Shown here: positions 34,483 through 49,548 of the stretch, one piece after another
How the letters are laid out: each line of letters starts with the position of its first letter
How positions within the stretch are numbered: the first letter of the stretch is position 1
Assembly: GCF_034702125.1 (NCBI RefSeq)
Contig: NC_085871.1
Coordinates: forward strand, 31,026,945 to 31,090,944
Reading direction: 5' to 3'
Source of the DNA: Engraulis encrasicolus
Taxonomy: Eukaryota > Chordata > Actinopteri > Clupeiformes > Engraulidae
Length of the DNA: 64,000 nucleotides
Notes under the pieces: generated by a model
What the model was told of the DNA's origin: nothing
Database searches by the model: none
The model's input: the letters and a program-made list of their open reading frames with translations, nothing else
Translations under genes and position numbers: made by a program

Positions 34483-34825
34483 AGAGACACTGTAATATTT
34501 TTAGTTGTTTATTTCCAGAATTCATGCTACCCATTCACTAATGTTTCCTTTTTCATTAATATTTTACCACCACCATGAAATTCAAATTTTTCATTATGAC
34601 TGGAGAAATTGCATTTTTCATACATGAAAAGGAGGATCTTCTCCATGGTCCACCATTTTTGAATTTCCAGAACTAAAAATGACTGCACTTGGGCCATACT
34701 AGAAAATATTAGTTTATTACTTAGTAAACTTTCATGAAAAGATCAAATGTGGCAATAGGCAACACAGTTTCAATGAGCAGCATAGTTGCAGTACCTTTTT
34801 TGACCATTTCCTGCACAGTGTACCT
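34483..34825. mobile_element. piggyBac-type MITE (TTAA target), copy 2
   Basis: Same interior as 9796-10154 and the same orientation, flanked by TTAA at 34479-34482 and 34826-34829. Ends are slightly degraded (AGAGACACTG and CAGTGTACCT). Confidence 0.85.
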
Positions 34826-34832
34826 TTAACAT

Positions 34833-35222
34833 TAGCCTTGCGACGCCATCCTCTGTACTCCACCCAAAGATTTTGGCTCCGCACATCGTCTGGCAAAAGC
34901 CTCGAGCTCGGTTCTCTCAGTGTTAAGCCAATCAGCAAACAGTTGAGAGTGTTGATGTAGAACTCACCCACGAGCTCTGTTACTGATTGGTTAAGGTAAC
35001 TATATTCACACTTTCGTTTTGTTATTTGTATGCTTTTGCGACTCTATAACGTATCAGGCATGCTAATAAAGCACAATATGGGTTTTAATTTGAGTTTAGA
35101 ACTTCAATTAATTTAAATAGTAGAGTAAGATCAGACCATCTCCCATAGTCCACGGAGACGGATTCCTCATGGCTGTTGCCAGACTGATTGAAGGAGTCAA
35201 GAGTCGGCTATTCGCCCAGGCT
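34833..35222. mobile_element. Probable MITE with TAGCCT ends
   Basis: Left end TAGCCTTGCGACG and right end CGCCCAGGCTA are imperfect inverted repeats about 390 bp apart. Interior is non-coding. No clear target duplication, so this is tentative. Confidence 0.4.
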
Positions 35223-35352
35223 ACTTTACCATGAGATATATTTCCATTTCAAAGACTTTGTTCTAGGCCGACCTAGAAACAGCATATTTACTAACATATT
35301 TACTAATCTACCTTTAATGATCACACAAGCTTTCATGACACACAACTCATAC

Positions 35353-35573
<221 letters not shown>

Positions 35574-35689
35574 TACTGCTGCTGGTGTATTTAATAAAAC
35601 CTTTTTTAATTATTTATTTTCTTCAAATGCTACTATTACTATGTCAGAACGCTATAAAGGACTTTTAGAAAAAGCACAACAAAATACCT

Positions 35690-35945
35690 CCTCTTAATGT
35701 ATGTTCTCTACAAGTCTTCTGTTGTCCAGTCTTGCACTTTAAATGTCTGTATGAGCAATGTCTACGTCCATACTGTCTATGTCCATGTATGAGTACTGTC
35801 TATGTCTATACTGTCTATGTCCTTACCTAGATTAGTCTATGTCTGCATGGGAGAGCAAGAAACGCAATTTCAAATTCTTTGTATGACCAGTGCATGTAAA
35901 GAAATTGACAATAAACTTGACTTGACTTGACTTGACTTGACTTAA
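35690..35945 (+). mobile_element. 3' tail of a LINE with (GACTT)n end
   Basis: Ends with GACAATAAACTTGACTTGAC, the AATAAA-containing tail of fish L2/CR1-like LINEs followed by short pentanucleotide repeats. Upstream there are repeated GTCTATGTC units. No coding remains. Confidence 0.5.
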
Positions 35946-36419
35946 TACATTACATAGTAATGCGCAGAGGTTTCAAAATTGAAAAAAAAAAAAAAAAAAA
36001 CATAAAAAAACAATTCTGTCCAACACCGGTAACCTCACCAAGTAACTGGCCTATGTGTTTCATGTTTAACTGATTCTGAGCTGTGTGGATCCAATTTGAG
36101 TTTTTTACTCAAAGGGGGGAAGGGTTAGTTAGCAGTCTATCTCCCAAATAACTGGTGTTACAACTATGTAATACCATGTACTAACACCATGAATTTACTT
36201 CTACTTTTACTTTTGACACCTCTGGTGACGCCAACTCAACTCCAACTCTGCCAACACAACCTATCAAAATTTACAAAGTTTACAAATTGAACTAAAGCCA
36301 CAATGTACTGTACCAACCATGGTTCTCAGCTCCACGGTCTGGAGGACAGTGATATTTGGGGAGTTGGTATGAAGCAGGCCAATTTCACAGTGACAAAGTC
36401 GAGAAGCAGTTGTTTCAGA
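35946..36419. other. No gene seen
   Basis: Includes an A19 run at about 35983-36001; otherwise unremarkable. Confidence 0.4.
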
Positions 36420-36720
36420 CAATAATGTGGGCTGGAATCGAGGTATCACACTGTATTGTTAAAGTGAAAGTGAATGCCCAACTGGGAAACTCCAACTCTC
36501 ATTGTCGTTGTGATACAGCACACAAGTGCACACTGCACACAACGAAATTGCCTTTATGCCTCACCCGAGCAAGGGGGCAGCCCCCACCCAGTGCGGCGGG
36601 ACGAAACCATCCTCAGGGTCCCTCAGTCATGGAGGAGGATGGGGGAGAGCACTGGTTAATTACAGTACTCCCCTCACCAAGCTGGCAGGTGGGGAGTCGA
36701 ACATCGAAACTGTGCTGCAT
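36420..36720 (+). mobile_element. SINE-like dispersed fish repeat
   Basis: Contains the phrases GCACACAACGAAATTGCC, CATCCTCAGGGTCCCTCAGT, GGGGAGAGCACTGGTTAAT and GGGGAGTCGAAC in that order. I recognise this arrangement from a widespread fish short interspersed repeat, but without a search I cannot name the family. Confidence 0.5.
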
Positions 36721-36894
36721 ATTGACAAATTCGATCTTTTCATGGTGTGTTATGTACTAAGTAATAAACTGATGTTCACTGGTATAACATCAGTATGTAC
36801 TGTTACACGCTATTTTTTTCGAGTCTTTCTGTCTACTTTTTGTGGAGTTAGAAACTCAAATGTCAAAATTCGCCCTATCCCGCAATGGTGAAGA

Positions 36895-37090
36895 ATCTTT
36901 TAAAAAAGTCCTGGTTCCGGATTGTGATCCGGATCACCACCAAAATGTAATAACTCTTGTCATTTCCAACAACTCCAGTAAATGTCATCCAAATCCATTC
37001 ATCACTTTTTGAGTAATCCTGCTGACAAACAGACAGACAAGCAGACAAACCAACGCGACCGAAAACATAACCTCCATGGCTGAGGTTAAA
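36895..37090 (+). mobile_element. Dispersed repeat ending in the ACATAACCTCC motif
   Basis: Has CCGGATCACCACCAAAATGT, ACTTTTTGAGTAATCCTGCTG, CAGACAGACAAGC and CGAAAACATAACCTCCATGG, a string of phrases I know as a common animal repeat terminus. Class not assigned. Confidence 0.45.
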
Positions 37091-37167
37091 AAACTACAAC
37101 TAGCAGATAATATATGTCAAGAAATTAACACATCTCCCTTCACCACCATGGGGTTTGGCAGCTATCT

Positions 37168-37283
<116 letters not shown>

Positions 37284-37374
37284 GATTGGCTGGCAGCCAT
37301 CAGTACCTCAGAGGTCTTTGCTCTCCCACAATGCCGAGCAGATGTCTGATCCCTCCCATCCCGAGCCATCAAGG

Positions 37375-37450
<76 letters not shown>
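37375..37450. repeat. (GT)n with (GCGT)n core
   Basis: GT runs flanking five GCGT units; the last GT run abuts the hAT MITE. Confidence 0.9.
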
Positions 37451-37453
<3 letters not shown>

Positions 37454-37660
37454 GGCCGGATTAAGACGGCCTGGGGCCCCTAGGCTACAGGTTGCTGTAG
37501 GGCCCCCTGCAGGCAAATTTTGCGACACATTTTACATAGACAGTGTCATAATTTCAAGCTAGGAAGTAAGGGTAACATGTCTACCAAGTGTTCTCAACAT
37601 GACGGATGAATGGGGCCCCTAGGCTGCAGCCATAGCTAGCCTGTGCGTTAATCCGGCCCG
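37451..37660. mobile_element. hAT-type MITE inserted in a GT microsatellite
   Basis: 210 bp with ends CAGGGCCGGATTAA and TTAATCCGGCCCG (imperfect inverted repeats with the hAT CAGGG start). Both flanks read GTGTGTGTG, consistent with an 8-bp hAT duplication within the microsatellite, though a GT tract makes the length ambiguous. Confidence 0.75.
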
Positions 37661-37742
37661 GTGTGTGTGGACCTGAGCTGCCACAGTGGCATAGCAGCAC
37701 GCTTATCTCACTCCACAGTGGTAAGCTTCTTTCTCAGCACTA

Positions 37743-37936
<194 letters not shown>

Positions 37937-38114
37937 GAGGCAGAGAGACAGAGAGGGACTGTGTGTGTGGTCGTACATGTGTGTCCGTGTATGTCTGTGT
38001 GTGTGTGTGTCAGTCAGTTTGTGTTTGTCATCACCAACTGGCAACTTCCAGGCTGGAATTCGGCCTCTCAGCGCAGTTCCTTACAAGAGTGTAGGAGTGT
38101 GTGTGTATACCACC

Positions 38115-38226
38115 AACTGCCATTACCTGATTTGCAGGCAGGAGCCAAGATGGGGGAGATTGCGGTGTGTCAGTTTCTGCCCCAGTCCCATCTGTTCAGT
38201 GGCGGCCTATAAGCTACTGGACGGAC
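38115..38226 (+). repeat. Local repeat, copy 1 of 4
   Basis: Shares GCAGGCAGGAGCCAAGATGG, TGTCAGTTTCTGCC and CCCATCTGTTCAGT and the ACTGGACGG end with copies at 39499-39605, 40131-40245 and 40783-40895. Confidence 0.7.
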
Positions 38227-38755
38227 CTTATGACCCACCTTATGACAATCGCTGGAACGTCACCCCCCAGGACCATCGCAAGCGATTGTCGGGCAAGATT
38301 TCCTCGTTGTGACCGACGTTCTAGGATAGACCTTTGGCAGCTCAAAAACTTGCCGATCGCAAATCGTAGAAATCAAACATTGTTTGATATTTGCGACTGG
38401 AAATAGAACGTCAGACATTGTCTCTGTGGTTGCGAGCAGGAATAAGACTGAGAGTTGCGATTCTCTTCTAGTGTGCGGTGTACCCTGATGTCAAAATCGG
38501 ACACACAATCTGGAGTCGTGTATTTGGAGCCTGGCTTTGGTTGCCTGGCTCTTGCCCGACCTGTAGTTCCGCGCTGCTTTGTGTGCTCCACTACAGAGCT
38601 CAAACACATAGGTCCAGGCTATACCCTTAGAGCAGAGCCTACTTTACTGTCAACAAAATTGTAACGGCTATGTCTTAATCTGTTACTTAAGTCTCTCTGT
38701 ATTGCCATAGTAATGTTGATATAATGTAGTTGAGTATTGTCAGCAAATATAGAAT
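38227..38755. other. No gene seen
   Basis: Contains short inverted phrases around ATTGTCGGGCAAG and CGATCGCAAATCG, but no clear element. Confidence 0.4.
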
Positions 38756-38880
38756 AGAACAGAACAGAATAGAATAGAATAGAATAGAATAGAATAGAAT
38801 AGAATATAGAATATAGAATATATTTTATTTGTCACTGTGACACGCACAATGAAATTGAGCTTTCCTTGTTGATTGAGGAA
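38756..38880 (-). mobile_element. LINE 3' tail with (TTCTA)n, minus strand
   Basis: Read on the minus strand, CTCAATTTCATTGTGCG and GTGACAAATAAAAT precede a (TTCTA)n tail (plus-strand AGAAT units at 38756-38818), a layout typical of L2-like LINE ends. Confidence 0.55.
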
Positions 38881-39498
38881 AAAATGAACAATTAAAAATT
38901 ATTTAAAAATAATTTAAAAATATGTTTCAAAAAGTAGACATAAAAACTATTATATGGTTGCAGAATTAAGTGCAGCCCATCTGCAGTCAGAGGTTAATAG
39001 TGTTTTTGGCCGTGAAAATAACAGGTGAAGGTGGCATCCGCACCTTTGCCTTTTACTAAAAGGCAAAAAGGCTTTTAGGGGCAAGACCTGAATCTGTGTA
39101 TGAAATCTGTATTGAAATCTGCATTATCTGTTACTTCAGGTCAGTAAAGGCTCTCAGAAAATATGGACTCAAATATGTATATGTACAGTAGGCTATAACC
39201 AATCTGAGTACAAAGTAACATCAATCCATCGAAAAATACAAATATCTGGTGTAGCCCCTTAATGCGCGCCGTACCTCCAGTGGCATGCTGTAATAGTCAT
39301 TGAAATGTAACTACCATAGCACTACATTACTATGACACAACACAGGCCCTTCAGTAATGCAACACGACTTGGTCATTACCATACTGGTAACAACAAATGT
39401 ATAAAGCCGCATCTTAAGGGGATATACTTCATACAGCATCCCTTGGAAATTATTGGACCGTTAATCAAGACTCGCAGCACTATTTCTCACCAGTATAC
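38881..39498. other. No gene seen
   Basis: AT-rich sequence upstream of the local repeat array. Confidence 0.4.
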
Positions 39499-41000
<1,502 letters not shown>

Positions 41001-41141
41001 ACATCTTCTGCGGTGCATTGTGTGCAGTGCTCATAAGTAGGTCGTCAGATATGACTGTACCCGTTTAATAACAAGCTGTTCCTCAAAAATAAACGTGCTC
41101 GCTCGAGTATGATTCACCGCACCATGTGATTGTGTTTCTGT

Positions 41142-41182
41142 TTCTGCCTTTGTCTCTCTCTGTCTCTCTGTTTCTGTCTCTG

Positions 41183-41254
<72 letters not shown>
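41142..41254. repeat. (CT)n microsatellite
   Basis: Interrupted CTCTGT units then about 35 CT units. Confidence 0.95.
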
Positions 41255-41257
<3 letters not shown>

Positions 41258-41835
41258 CCTGTGAGTGCTATATTATGAATTTTTGTGCATATTTGTGTGT
41301 GTCTCTTTGTGTGTGTATGTGTGTGCGTGCATGTGTTCATGAATTTAAAAGGGGGCATGTCTGCCATTGCCCACCACAGCAGCCTAAAAAAAACATTGTG
41401 TAATTAATTAACCTTTCCATGCCTCTGCCCACTGCCGTGACTTCCCCACTCACTCTGAAACATGTCATGAAGTTATGGAGTTTTTAAAAAAAACGAAATT
41501 ACTGTTACGGGAGTGACAAAAGAACCCAAATGTACACGGTGGTTCTTAGGGATCTATATTGTAATTCTAGCCTAGGCGGCCTCTGAAAATATGGTATTAG
41601 ATATAGGCAAGATATGGTGATATGAGATATAGGCAAAACATTAATATCACTGCTTATAACCTACTGCAATAACATGACTTCTCATATTTTGCACATCTGA
41701 ACCCCCTTAAATAAAAACAAATATTATTAAAGCCATCTGAGAATTTTTGTGCACTCAACTGGCCACATGATATTCTATTCCACGCATTAGTGGTACTGTA
41801 TGAGATGATGGTAAAAATGTGACATGATTTCTCGC

Positions 41836-41837
<2 letters not shown>
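41255..41837. other. No gene seen
   Basis: AT-rich, no coding evidence. Confidence 0.4.
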
Positions 41838-42113
<276 letters not shown>

Positions 42114-42255
42114 CCCCACACGAACACACACTCAGAATGTGTATTGGTATTTTCCTCCTAGAGCCTGCTCTGAAATTCATCTCACTCCTTGACAGCTCCG
42201 GTAAGGCTGACAGCTTTTGATTTAGGTGCTGATTCGGCCTCGCCTGCCTCTGAGA

Positions 42256-42317
42256 CACACACACACACACGCACACACAAACACGCGCGTGCATGCACAC
42301 ACACGCGCGCTTGTATG

Positions 42318-42414
<97 letters not shown>

Positions 42415-42560
42415 ACACATACACACACACGCACGCACACACATGCACACACACACATGTATGCACGCACGCACACACACAGGCATGCAAACAAACACAC
42501 GTGCGCACGCACGCACGCACACACGTGCACACATACACACGCATACACACACACAAACAC
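42256..42560. repeat. (CA)n with CACGCA variants
   Basis: The central uninterrupted block is 42325-42411; flanks contain GCACGC and CATGCA units. Confidence 0.95.
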
Positions 42561-42639
42561 AAACTCCTCCCTGTCAATCTGATTGATTTCAGGTAAGATG
42601 AGGCTTGAGATTGAGTGCTCCTCACTTCTATCTTTTTAA

Positions 42640-43034
<395 letters not shown>

Positions 43035-43192
43035 TCTCCTCCTCCTTCTGCTCCTAGTCTCTACTTAGCTGTTGGCAGTCTTGGCTTGGCTGGCACCCTG
43101 CTGAATCTATCTGATGTGTTCAAGGCTTTCGTCTGACCATGATTCACTCATCTGTCTTCCTGATCCCCTCTCTCTTGTTATCCTACTCATCA

Positions 43193-43224
43193 CCCCCCCC
43201 CCACACACACACACACACACACAG
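43193..43224. repeat. C-run followed by (CA)n
   Basis: Nine C then about 11 CA units. Confidence 0.9.
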
Positions 43225-44284
43225 ACACATCTCTCAGTTCTACTCTGATCATCTCCAGTCATCCTCTAAACACCTCTTCCATCCATCCATTTAAAATCCG
43301 TATTTAGAATACTTTTGTGTATACTGTAATTTGTATTTTAAAAGATTGGAAAAAAAATGTAGTTTGTATTTAAATACTTTGTGCTGTATTTGAGTATTTA
43401 AAATACTAATAGCCTACTCCGCTGATCCTCCGCCCCACGGCATATCCCTCCATCCCACTCTCACCTCCACTCGTCCCACTCAGGCCCACGCGGCTATCCT
43501 CCGCGCTTCTCACCCAAAGTCTCACCCCCCTATACTGCCCTACAAATTCAAAGTGGTAACTACACCAACATTGAAACTCATAAAAATGCCCTCAAAACCT
43601 TGGTATTCGGTTGGATATTGTAGTTACTGCAAATTTGACAATAGGCCTATTTCTGAAACAGGACCCTTTTTTACATAAGACTTTGACACAAGATAAAGGA
43701 GATGTAATGAAGACCATTTCAACTTTCAGTCTAAACTCAATTTTGACAAAATATGTGACAGAAGTTAATTCTGATGCTCCTTTTAAAATCTTAATACATG
43801 GCCCTTTTTACAACCTTAATCAAATTAGCAATGACTAAGTCATAACATATTACTAACGACTCCGAGTAATGTTGTAGTAATATACTATAATAGGATTGTA
43901 CAGGTAGCTGTTAATACCTGGGCATTGCTGCCTGTCGCACCTCCTCCGGTGCCCATGGGTCAGCGAGAGAAAATAAGACTTGTGACACAAACATCTATAC
44001 TGTATCAATTACTAGACAAACATAGGGAATACACATTCATAATGCATGCACAGGAGGTGCCTTCCTCAACCATCTTCGCAGGTAGCTGTAGCCTTACGCC
44101 AGAAGCAGATGTCATCAGGTGGTGTCCAGCCTTCTCTGCGGTGTTTCCGCCCTGAACCACAACACCGCCTACTCCAGCTTATGGGCCCACAGTGAGTGGC
44201 CAGTCTCACTGCCCATCTGCTCCCTGCGTACAGCTTTCCTCCTCTCTCTTACACCATCAATACATACGTTCCATACATTTGATA
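43225..44284. other. No gene seen; possible MITE end at 43543
   Basis: The phrase CTGCCCTACAA at 43543-43553 matches the end of the MITE at 54713-55200, but no partner end is visible. TTTGTATTTAAATACTTTG-type phrases at 43320-43410 resemble a transposon terminus. Confidence 0.35.
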
Positions 44285-44324
44285 AGCATAAAAATAATAA
44301 TAATAACTAAATAAAGGAAAAATA

Positions 44325-44548
44325 ACCCCTTCCTTGCAGCTGTGCTCGGGTGCGTTAGTTGCTGGGGCAGCAACAGTGCTGAGTGAAAGGGGCCAAATGC
44401 GCCGAATGCTTACTGACGAGTTGTTTGTGAGGCAGTTGAGCTGTTTGGTGTTCGTTGGCTGCTGGCTTTAACCCCTTCCAAGCAGCTATGCTCAGGTGCG
44501 TTGGTTGCTGGGGCGGCAACAGTGTTGAGTGAAAGGTGCCGAATGCGC
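44325..44548 (-). repeat. Two direct repeats in the LINE 3' UTR
   Basis: 44325-44401 and 44471-44548 both contain GCTGGGG-C/A-G-CAACAGTG and GAGTGAAAGG, offset about 147 bases. Confidence 0.75.
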
Positions 44549-44595
44549 AAGGCGGTTGGGAGATAGGCTTGCTGTTCCCTGCTGATGTCTGGGGG

Positions 44596-45290
44596 TTAGG
44601 TGTTCTTCCCCCAGTTGCTGTCCTTCCTCCGCAGCCAGAGCCAAAAACTCCCTTTCTCCGCCTCCTCTGCCAGTTCCTTTGTTGCCTTCTTAAGCCTCCT
44701 TCCGGTGACTCCCACGTCCTTTAGGAGGCATACAGTCGACAACCCCATAAATCCTCTGCATCCAACCTCCACTGGGTAGATGGTAGTCTTCCAACCCGCC
44801 TCCCGGCACTCAGCAGCCAGCTCAGAGTACTTGGCCTTTTTTCGCTCGAAGGCAGCCTCAATCCCTTCCTCCATTGGCATGGTGAGCTCAATGAGGGCCA
44901 CCGCTTTTGCCTTTGTGGAACACGCCACTATGTCTGGGCGGAGAGATGTGGTGGTAATCTCTGTGGGAAACAGAAGCTTCCCGTCCAAGTCGACCTTCAT
45001 GCTCCATTCCTGGCCGGGACTGAAGGGCCTTGATGTTTCTCTTTGCCTGATGCTTCTGATCCCTCCTTCCGTGACAAAGGTGGTGGGGTCCTCTGTCGGC
45101 GATGGTATTCTGCTATCCTGTCTGCACTCCTCCAGTACTTCGGCTAGCTTTCTCAAGACTTGGTCGTGGCGCCATCTGTAGCGGCCTTGTGATAGCGCGA
45201 TTTTGCAGCCTGTCAAGATATGCTGGAGGCTTGCATTGGGAGCATTGCAGAGTGTGCAACATTACTCATTTCCAAACCACTGGTGGAGGT
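44596..45290 (-). pseudogene. LINE zinc knuckle and restriction-like endonuclease
   Basis: The zinc knuckle is at about 45260-45205: C-T-L-C, then NAPNASLQ, H, and C four residues later. It is followed by KIALSQGRYRWRHDQVLRKL. The endonuclease segment reads TTSLRPDIVAC, then KAVALIELTMPMEEG, with R-P-D followed by E-L-T-x-P, the expected PD-(D/E)xK-like core of the R2 superclade, which nicks target DNA to prime reverse transcription. It ends WLWLRRKDSNWGKN. The block 44596-45216 is open in one frame. The knuckle itself straddles a frame boundary, so it is broken. Confidence 0.75.
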
Positions 45291-45325
45291 TCCGAGGGCA
45301 GGGGTGCGTGTCATAGGTTTAGCGT

Positions 45326-46090
45326 TTAAGGAAGCTGAGTCTTGCCTGTGGGATCTTCCACACGTCTGACCAACTGATATTCCTGTTTGAGATTCCCTCC
45401 CAGGTTGTCCAGCTTCCCTGCCGTCCCTGAGACACAGCCTTGAACTTGTAGCGGTCTTCCTCCATCCTCGTCACCTCCGCCACCACCATCTCCCTCCTTT
45501 CCTTGCGATGGGCCTAGGACCAGAATCTTGGTGCATCTCCCCATCCTAGGCCTGCTCTACCTACCTGCACTCTGCCCATGATTTCCTTGTGCTGCAGCCG
45601 GCTTACAGCTTGGTCGACCTCGGTGTGGGCATTCCACTTGCGGCCAGTCAGTACCCTGGCGTTAGCCTTCCTGACTGACTCATCTGTGGACTCCCGAAGC
45701 TCAAGGACCAACCTGGCCTTCTCTTGCATGTAGCCCAACTGTAGTGACTCATTCATATGAATGAGTTGGCTTTCCCATCCATCTTAGTCACGGTTGATGA
45801 GGGGATCTCGCTCATTTTCAGGGGCCACATTACCCTCTGGCAGAGTGTAAACTGGTAGCCCCAAACCTTGTACTTCCCAGGGAGTTGGCTTTGGTCGATC
45901 CTGGCCAGGCCGTCACATAGCTGTTTCATGACGGTCTTCCCCATCTGTTTATCAGATAGTTCCGCGGTGTACTGCCTCCCCAGGCTTCTGATGGGTTGCT
46001 CGGCAAGAAGTGGTATCTTTTCTAGTCCGACAGGAAAGGTGGTGCAGTCGTTCCTTACTCCTTTCCTAACTGACAGTCAGGGGGGGGGGG
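45326..46090 (-). pseudogene. LINE reverse transcriptase, C-terminal part
   Basis: Minus-strand frames give QLPGKYKVWGYQFTLCQRVM, WPLKMSEIPSSTVTKMDGKA, then LGYMQEKARLVLELRES, VLTGRKWNAHTEVDQAVSRL and QVGRAGLGWGDAPRFWS. This is the RT thumb and linker of the LINE group. The fragments are in three frames (45944-45753, 45756-45514, 45544-45326), so at least two frameshifts are present. The RT catalytic FADD-type motif would lie upstream and is absent. Confidence 0.8.
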
Positions 46091-46647
46091 GGGGGGGGGG
46101 AACAACCTAAGAAAACATTTAAAAAAAACACTGCACCCCATTAGGGGAATGATTTATTTGGGAAAAAGGTTCCTTCTTAATTTTTGATTTGATCCCTTTT
46201 GGTATTTTGGGGTTGGAAAATTTTTTTTTTGTGTTTTTAAGTTGGTTTTAAAAAGGAAAGTTTTTTTTTTTTAAACCCCCCCCTTTTTGGGGGTGATTTT
46301 TTATTGGTAGTCTTCATTTAAAATTTTTACCCCCCAACCCATTATGCACTTTTTTTCTGTTTAAAAAACCTTCACCCCCTGCTTTTTCCCCCCTTTTTTT
46401 TTTTTGCCTTTTTTACAAAAACCCTTTTTTTTTTTTTTTTTTTTTGAACCTCTCGTCCCCTCCCCCCCCCCCCTTTTTTTTTTTGATTTTTTTGGTAAAA
46501 AAAAATTGCCAGGAAAGTAAAAAAAAGGGAAAAAAGTTTTTAAAACCTAAAAGTTTAAAGGGGGGGAAATTTACATGGTTTTTTTGGTGGGGGGTCGTCT
46601 GAAAAAAAAAGAAAAATAAATTTATGGGGGGTGTTTTAAGGGGGGAG

Positions 46648-46680
<33 letters not shown>

Positions 46681-47181
46681 CAAAAAAAAAAAAAAAAATT
46701 GGATGTGAAAGGTATAAAATAATTTTTTTTTTAATTTTTAATTGGTTTTTAAAAGGGGGGGGGGGGGGGGGGGGGGGGAAAATTTTTTATATTTTTTTTG
46801 CAGTTTTTAAATAAATAAATTGGGGGGGGAAATTTTTTTTTTGAAGGGGTTTGGTTGGGGTTTTGGTGTTTTAACATAGGGTTGAATGAAAAATTTTTTA
46901 AGGTTGGGAATGTGAATTTTTTTGAATTTTTTTTTTTTTAAAAAAAGTTTAAGGGTTTTTTTGTTTTTTAAAAAAAATTTTGTTTTCATTTGGGGGGGAA
47001 ATTGGGACTTTTTTTAAAAGGGGGGTTTTAGACCCCCTTTTTATTTTTAAAAAAACCATTTTGGAAATGTTATGGGGAAAAATAAACCAAAAAAAATTTT
47101 ATTTGTGTGATGGATTGAGGGAAATTTTGGGGGTTTTGAAATTTAATAAAAAAGATAGGGAAAAAAATTAAAAAAACGGGG

Positions 47182-47242
<61 letters not shown>

Positions 47243-47327
47243 GGGGGTGGAAAAAAGTATTAGGTATTGAAAATTAATTTAGGGGGAAAAAAAAAGAAAA
47301 AAAAAAAAAAAATAGTAAAAAAAAACT

Positions 47328-47410
<83 letters not shown>

Positions 47411-47732
47411 AAAAAAAAACAAAAAACAAAATTATTCAAAATTTGGGGGGGTTTTTTTTTTTTTAATTTAAAAATCATTTTTTTTGTATTTTTATTGGGG
47501 GTTTTTTTTTTTGTTTTTTTTTTTTTTTTTTTTTTTTTGTGTAGAATTTAAAATAAAAATATAAAAACCGAGACAAAAGATTTATCCCCCATTTAGGTTT
47601 GAAAAAAGGTTTTTCAAACTGAACCTGATGGTTTAAGGTGTGTGGGGGGTTTGGGTGGGATTTTGGGGGGTTTTTAAAATGGTGTGTGTGTTTGGGGGGG
47701 AAAGAACCCAAAAAACCCCCAAGAAAAAACCA

Positions 47733-47764
<32 letters not shown>

Positions 47765-47905
47765 GGGAGTAGGGGGAAATTTGGTCCCCGGGAATAAGGG
47801 GGGGTTTTTTTTTGGTTTTATGTTGGTGGGATTTTATGATTTTCATAGGGAAAAATTTTGGAAACCCCCGAAACACACACAAACAAAAACCCCCCACAAC
47901 AAACA

Positions 47906-47955
<50 letters not shown>

Positions 47956-49433
47956 GTTTTTTTCCCTAAGTTTTGGTTTTGGGGTTTTTTTTTGTTTTGG
48001 GAATGGGTTTGTAGTAAAAAATTTTGAATTTTTGTTTTAATCCAAGCATATAAAAACAAAAAAAAAAAAAATTTCCCCCCACAACACCCAAAAAAACCCC
48101 AAACCCAAAACACAACACCACACCCAAAAACCAACCCCAAAACCCCAAACAAACTTCTATTTTCCCCTCCCTTCCCCTTTTCTCTTCTCCTTTTCTTTCC
48201 TGCCTCCCCCCTCCCCCTTTTCCCCGGGGGCCCGGGGACGCAGGCACCCACACACACACAAAACCTTTCCTTTATTTTCGTCACAAAAACCCCCCCACCA
48301 CCCAAAACCCCCACCTTTAAACATTTTTAAAAATTTTTAACAAAAAATTTTTTTCCTCTTTTTTTTTTCTTCTGGGCGGGGAAAAAAAAAAAAAGGGAAA
48401 ATTCCCAAAAGGGGTGGGGACAAGGAAAGGGACCCCAAAAAACTCCTTTTTTGCCCAAAAGGTCCCCCAAATTAAAAACCCCCTAAAACCTTGGAAAGGT
48501 ACACATTTGTTTTTCCAAAATTGTTGTTAAAAGGGGGAAACGCCCCAAAAAACCCCCCCCCCCGGTTGCCAATTCGGCATGAAACTTTACCCTCAAAAAT
48601 TAAAAATTTAAAAAGGGCCCCAAAGTTAACCCACGTTCAAATTTGGGGGGAAGGGAAAAAGGTAGGGGTTTTGCTACCCCACAACCGGAAACCCCGGGGA
48701 AATTTTCACCCCCGATTCATTCAATGCCCACAAAAAAACTAATTAGTTTTATTTCACCCCACAATTTGGGGAACAATGGAATATGGGGAAAAAAGGGGAA
48801 AAGGAAAAAGGAAAGGAAAAGGGGGGGGTTTAAAGAAGGAGAGGAAAATTAAAAGGGGAAAAAAAAAAAAAAGAAAGGTTTTTTTAATTGGGGGGGAACC
48901 GGGGGGGGGAAGAGAAAGGGGAAAGGAGAAAAAGGGGAGAGAAGAGGAGAGAAAGGGGGGAGAGAAAGAGAAAGGGGAAAGAGAGAGAGAGAAAAGAGAA
49001 CATTGGGGAAAAGGCGTTTGGGGGGGGTAATGGATAAACTTTTTGGGGGGAGGAGGGGGGAGGCAAAAAGGGGGGGGTTTTTTTAAAGGATTTTAAGGGG
49101 GGGCCCCCTCCCAAAATTAACTTTTCCCCCTTTCCCCCTTTTTTTTGGGGCCCCCCCCCTCCCCTCCTTTCCCCCCTTTTCCCCCCTTTTTCCCCCCCCC
49201 CCTCCTCTCTCCTCTCCCCCCTTTTTCTTCCCCTTCAATCCCAAATTTTTTTTTTTTTCCCCCCCTCCCCCTTTTTTCCCCCCCTCCTTCCCCCCTTTTT
49301 TCCTTCTCTTCCCCTCCCCCCCCCCTTCCTCCTCTCTTTTCTCTCCTCTTTTTTTTTTTTCCCTTTTCCCCTCTTTTCTCCCTTTTTTCCCCTTTTCTCC
49401 TTTCCCCTTTTTTTTCTTTTTCTTTTTCATTTT

Positions 49434-49487
<54 letters not shown>

Positions 49488-49504
49488 AAAAACCCCCCCC
49501 TTTT

Positions 49505-49548
<44 letters not shown>

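Larger units (their letters stand above)
44285..46095 (-). mobile_element. R2-like LINE with restriction-like endonuclease, 5'-truncated
   Basis: The minus-strand coding pieces give an RT C-terminal part, a C-x2-C-x8-H-x4-C zinc knuckle and a restriction-like endonuclease. The 3' end is an A/T-rich tail (TTATTTAGTTATTATTATTA on the minus strand) near 44285-44320, preceded by two 75-bp tandem repeats in the 3' UTR. The left-reading 5' side ends in the homopolymer block that starts at 46083, so the N-terminal RT is missing. Confidence 0.75.
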
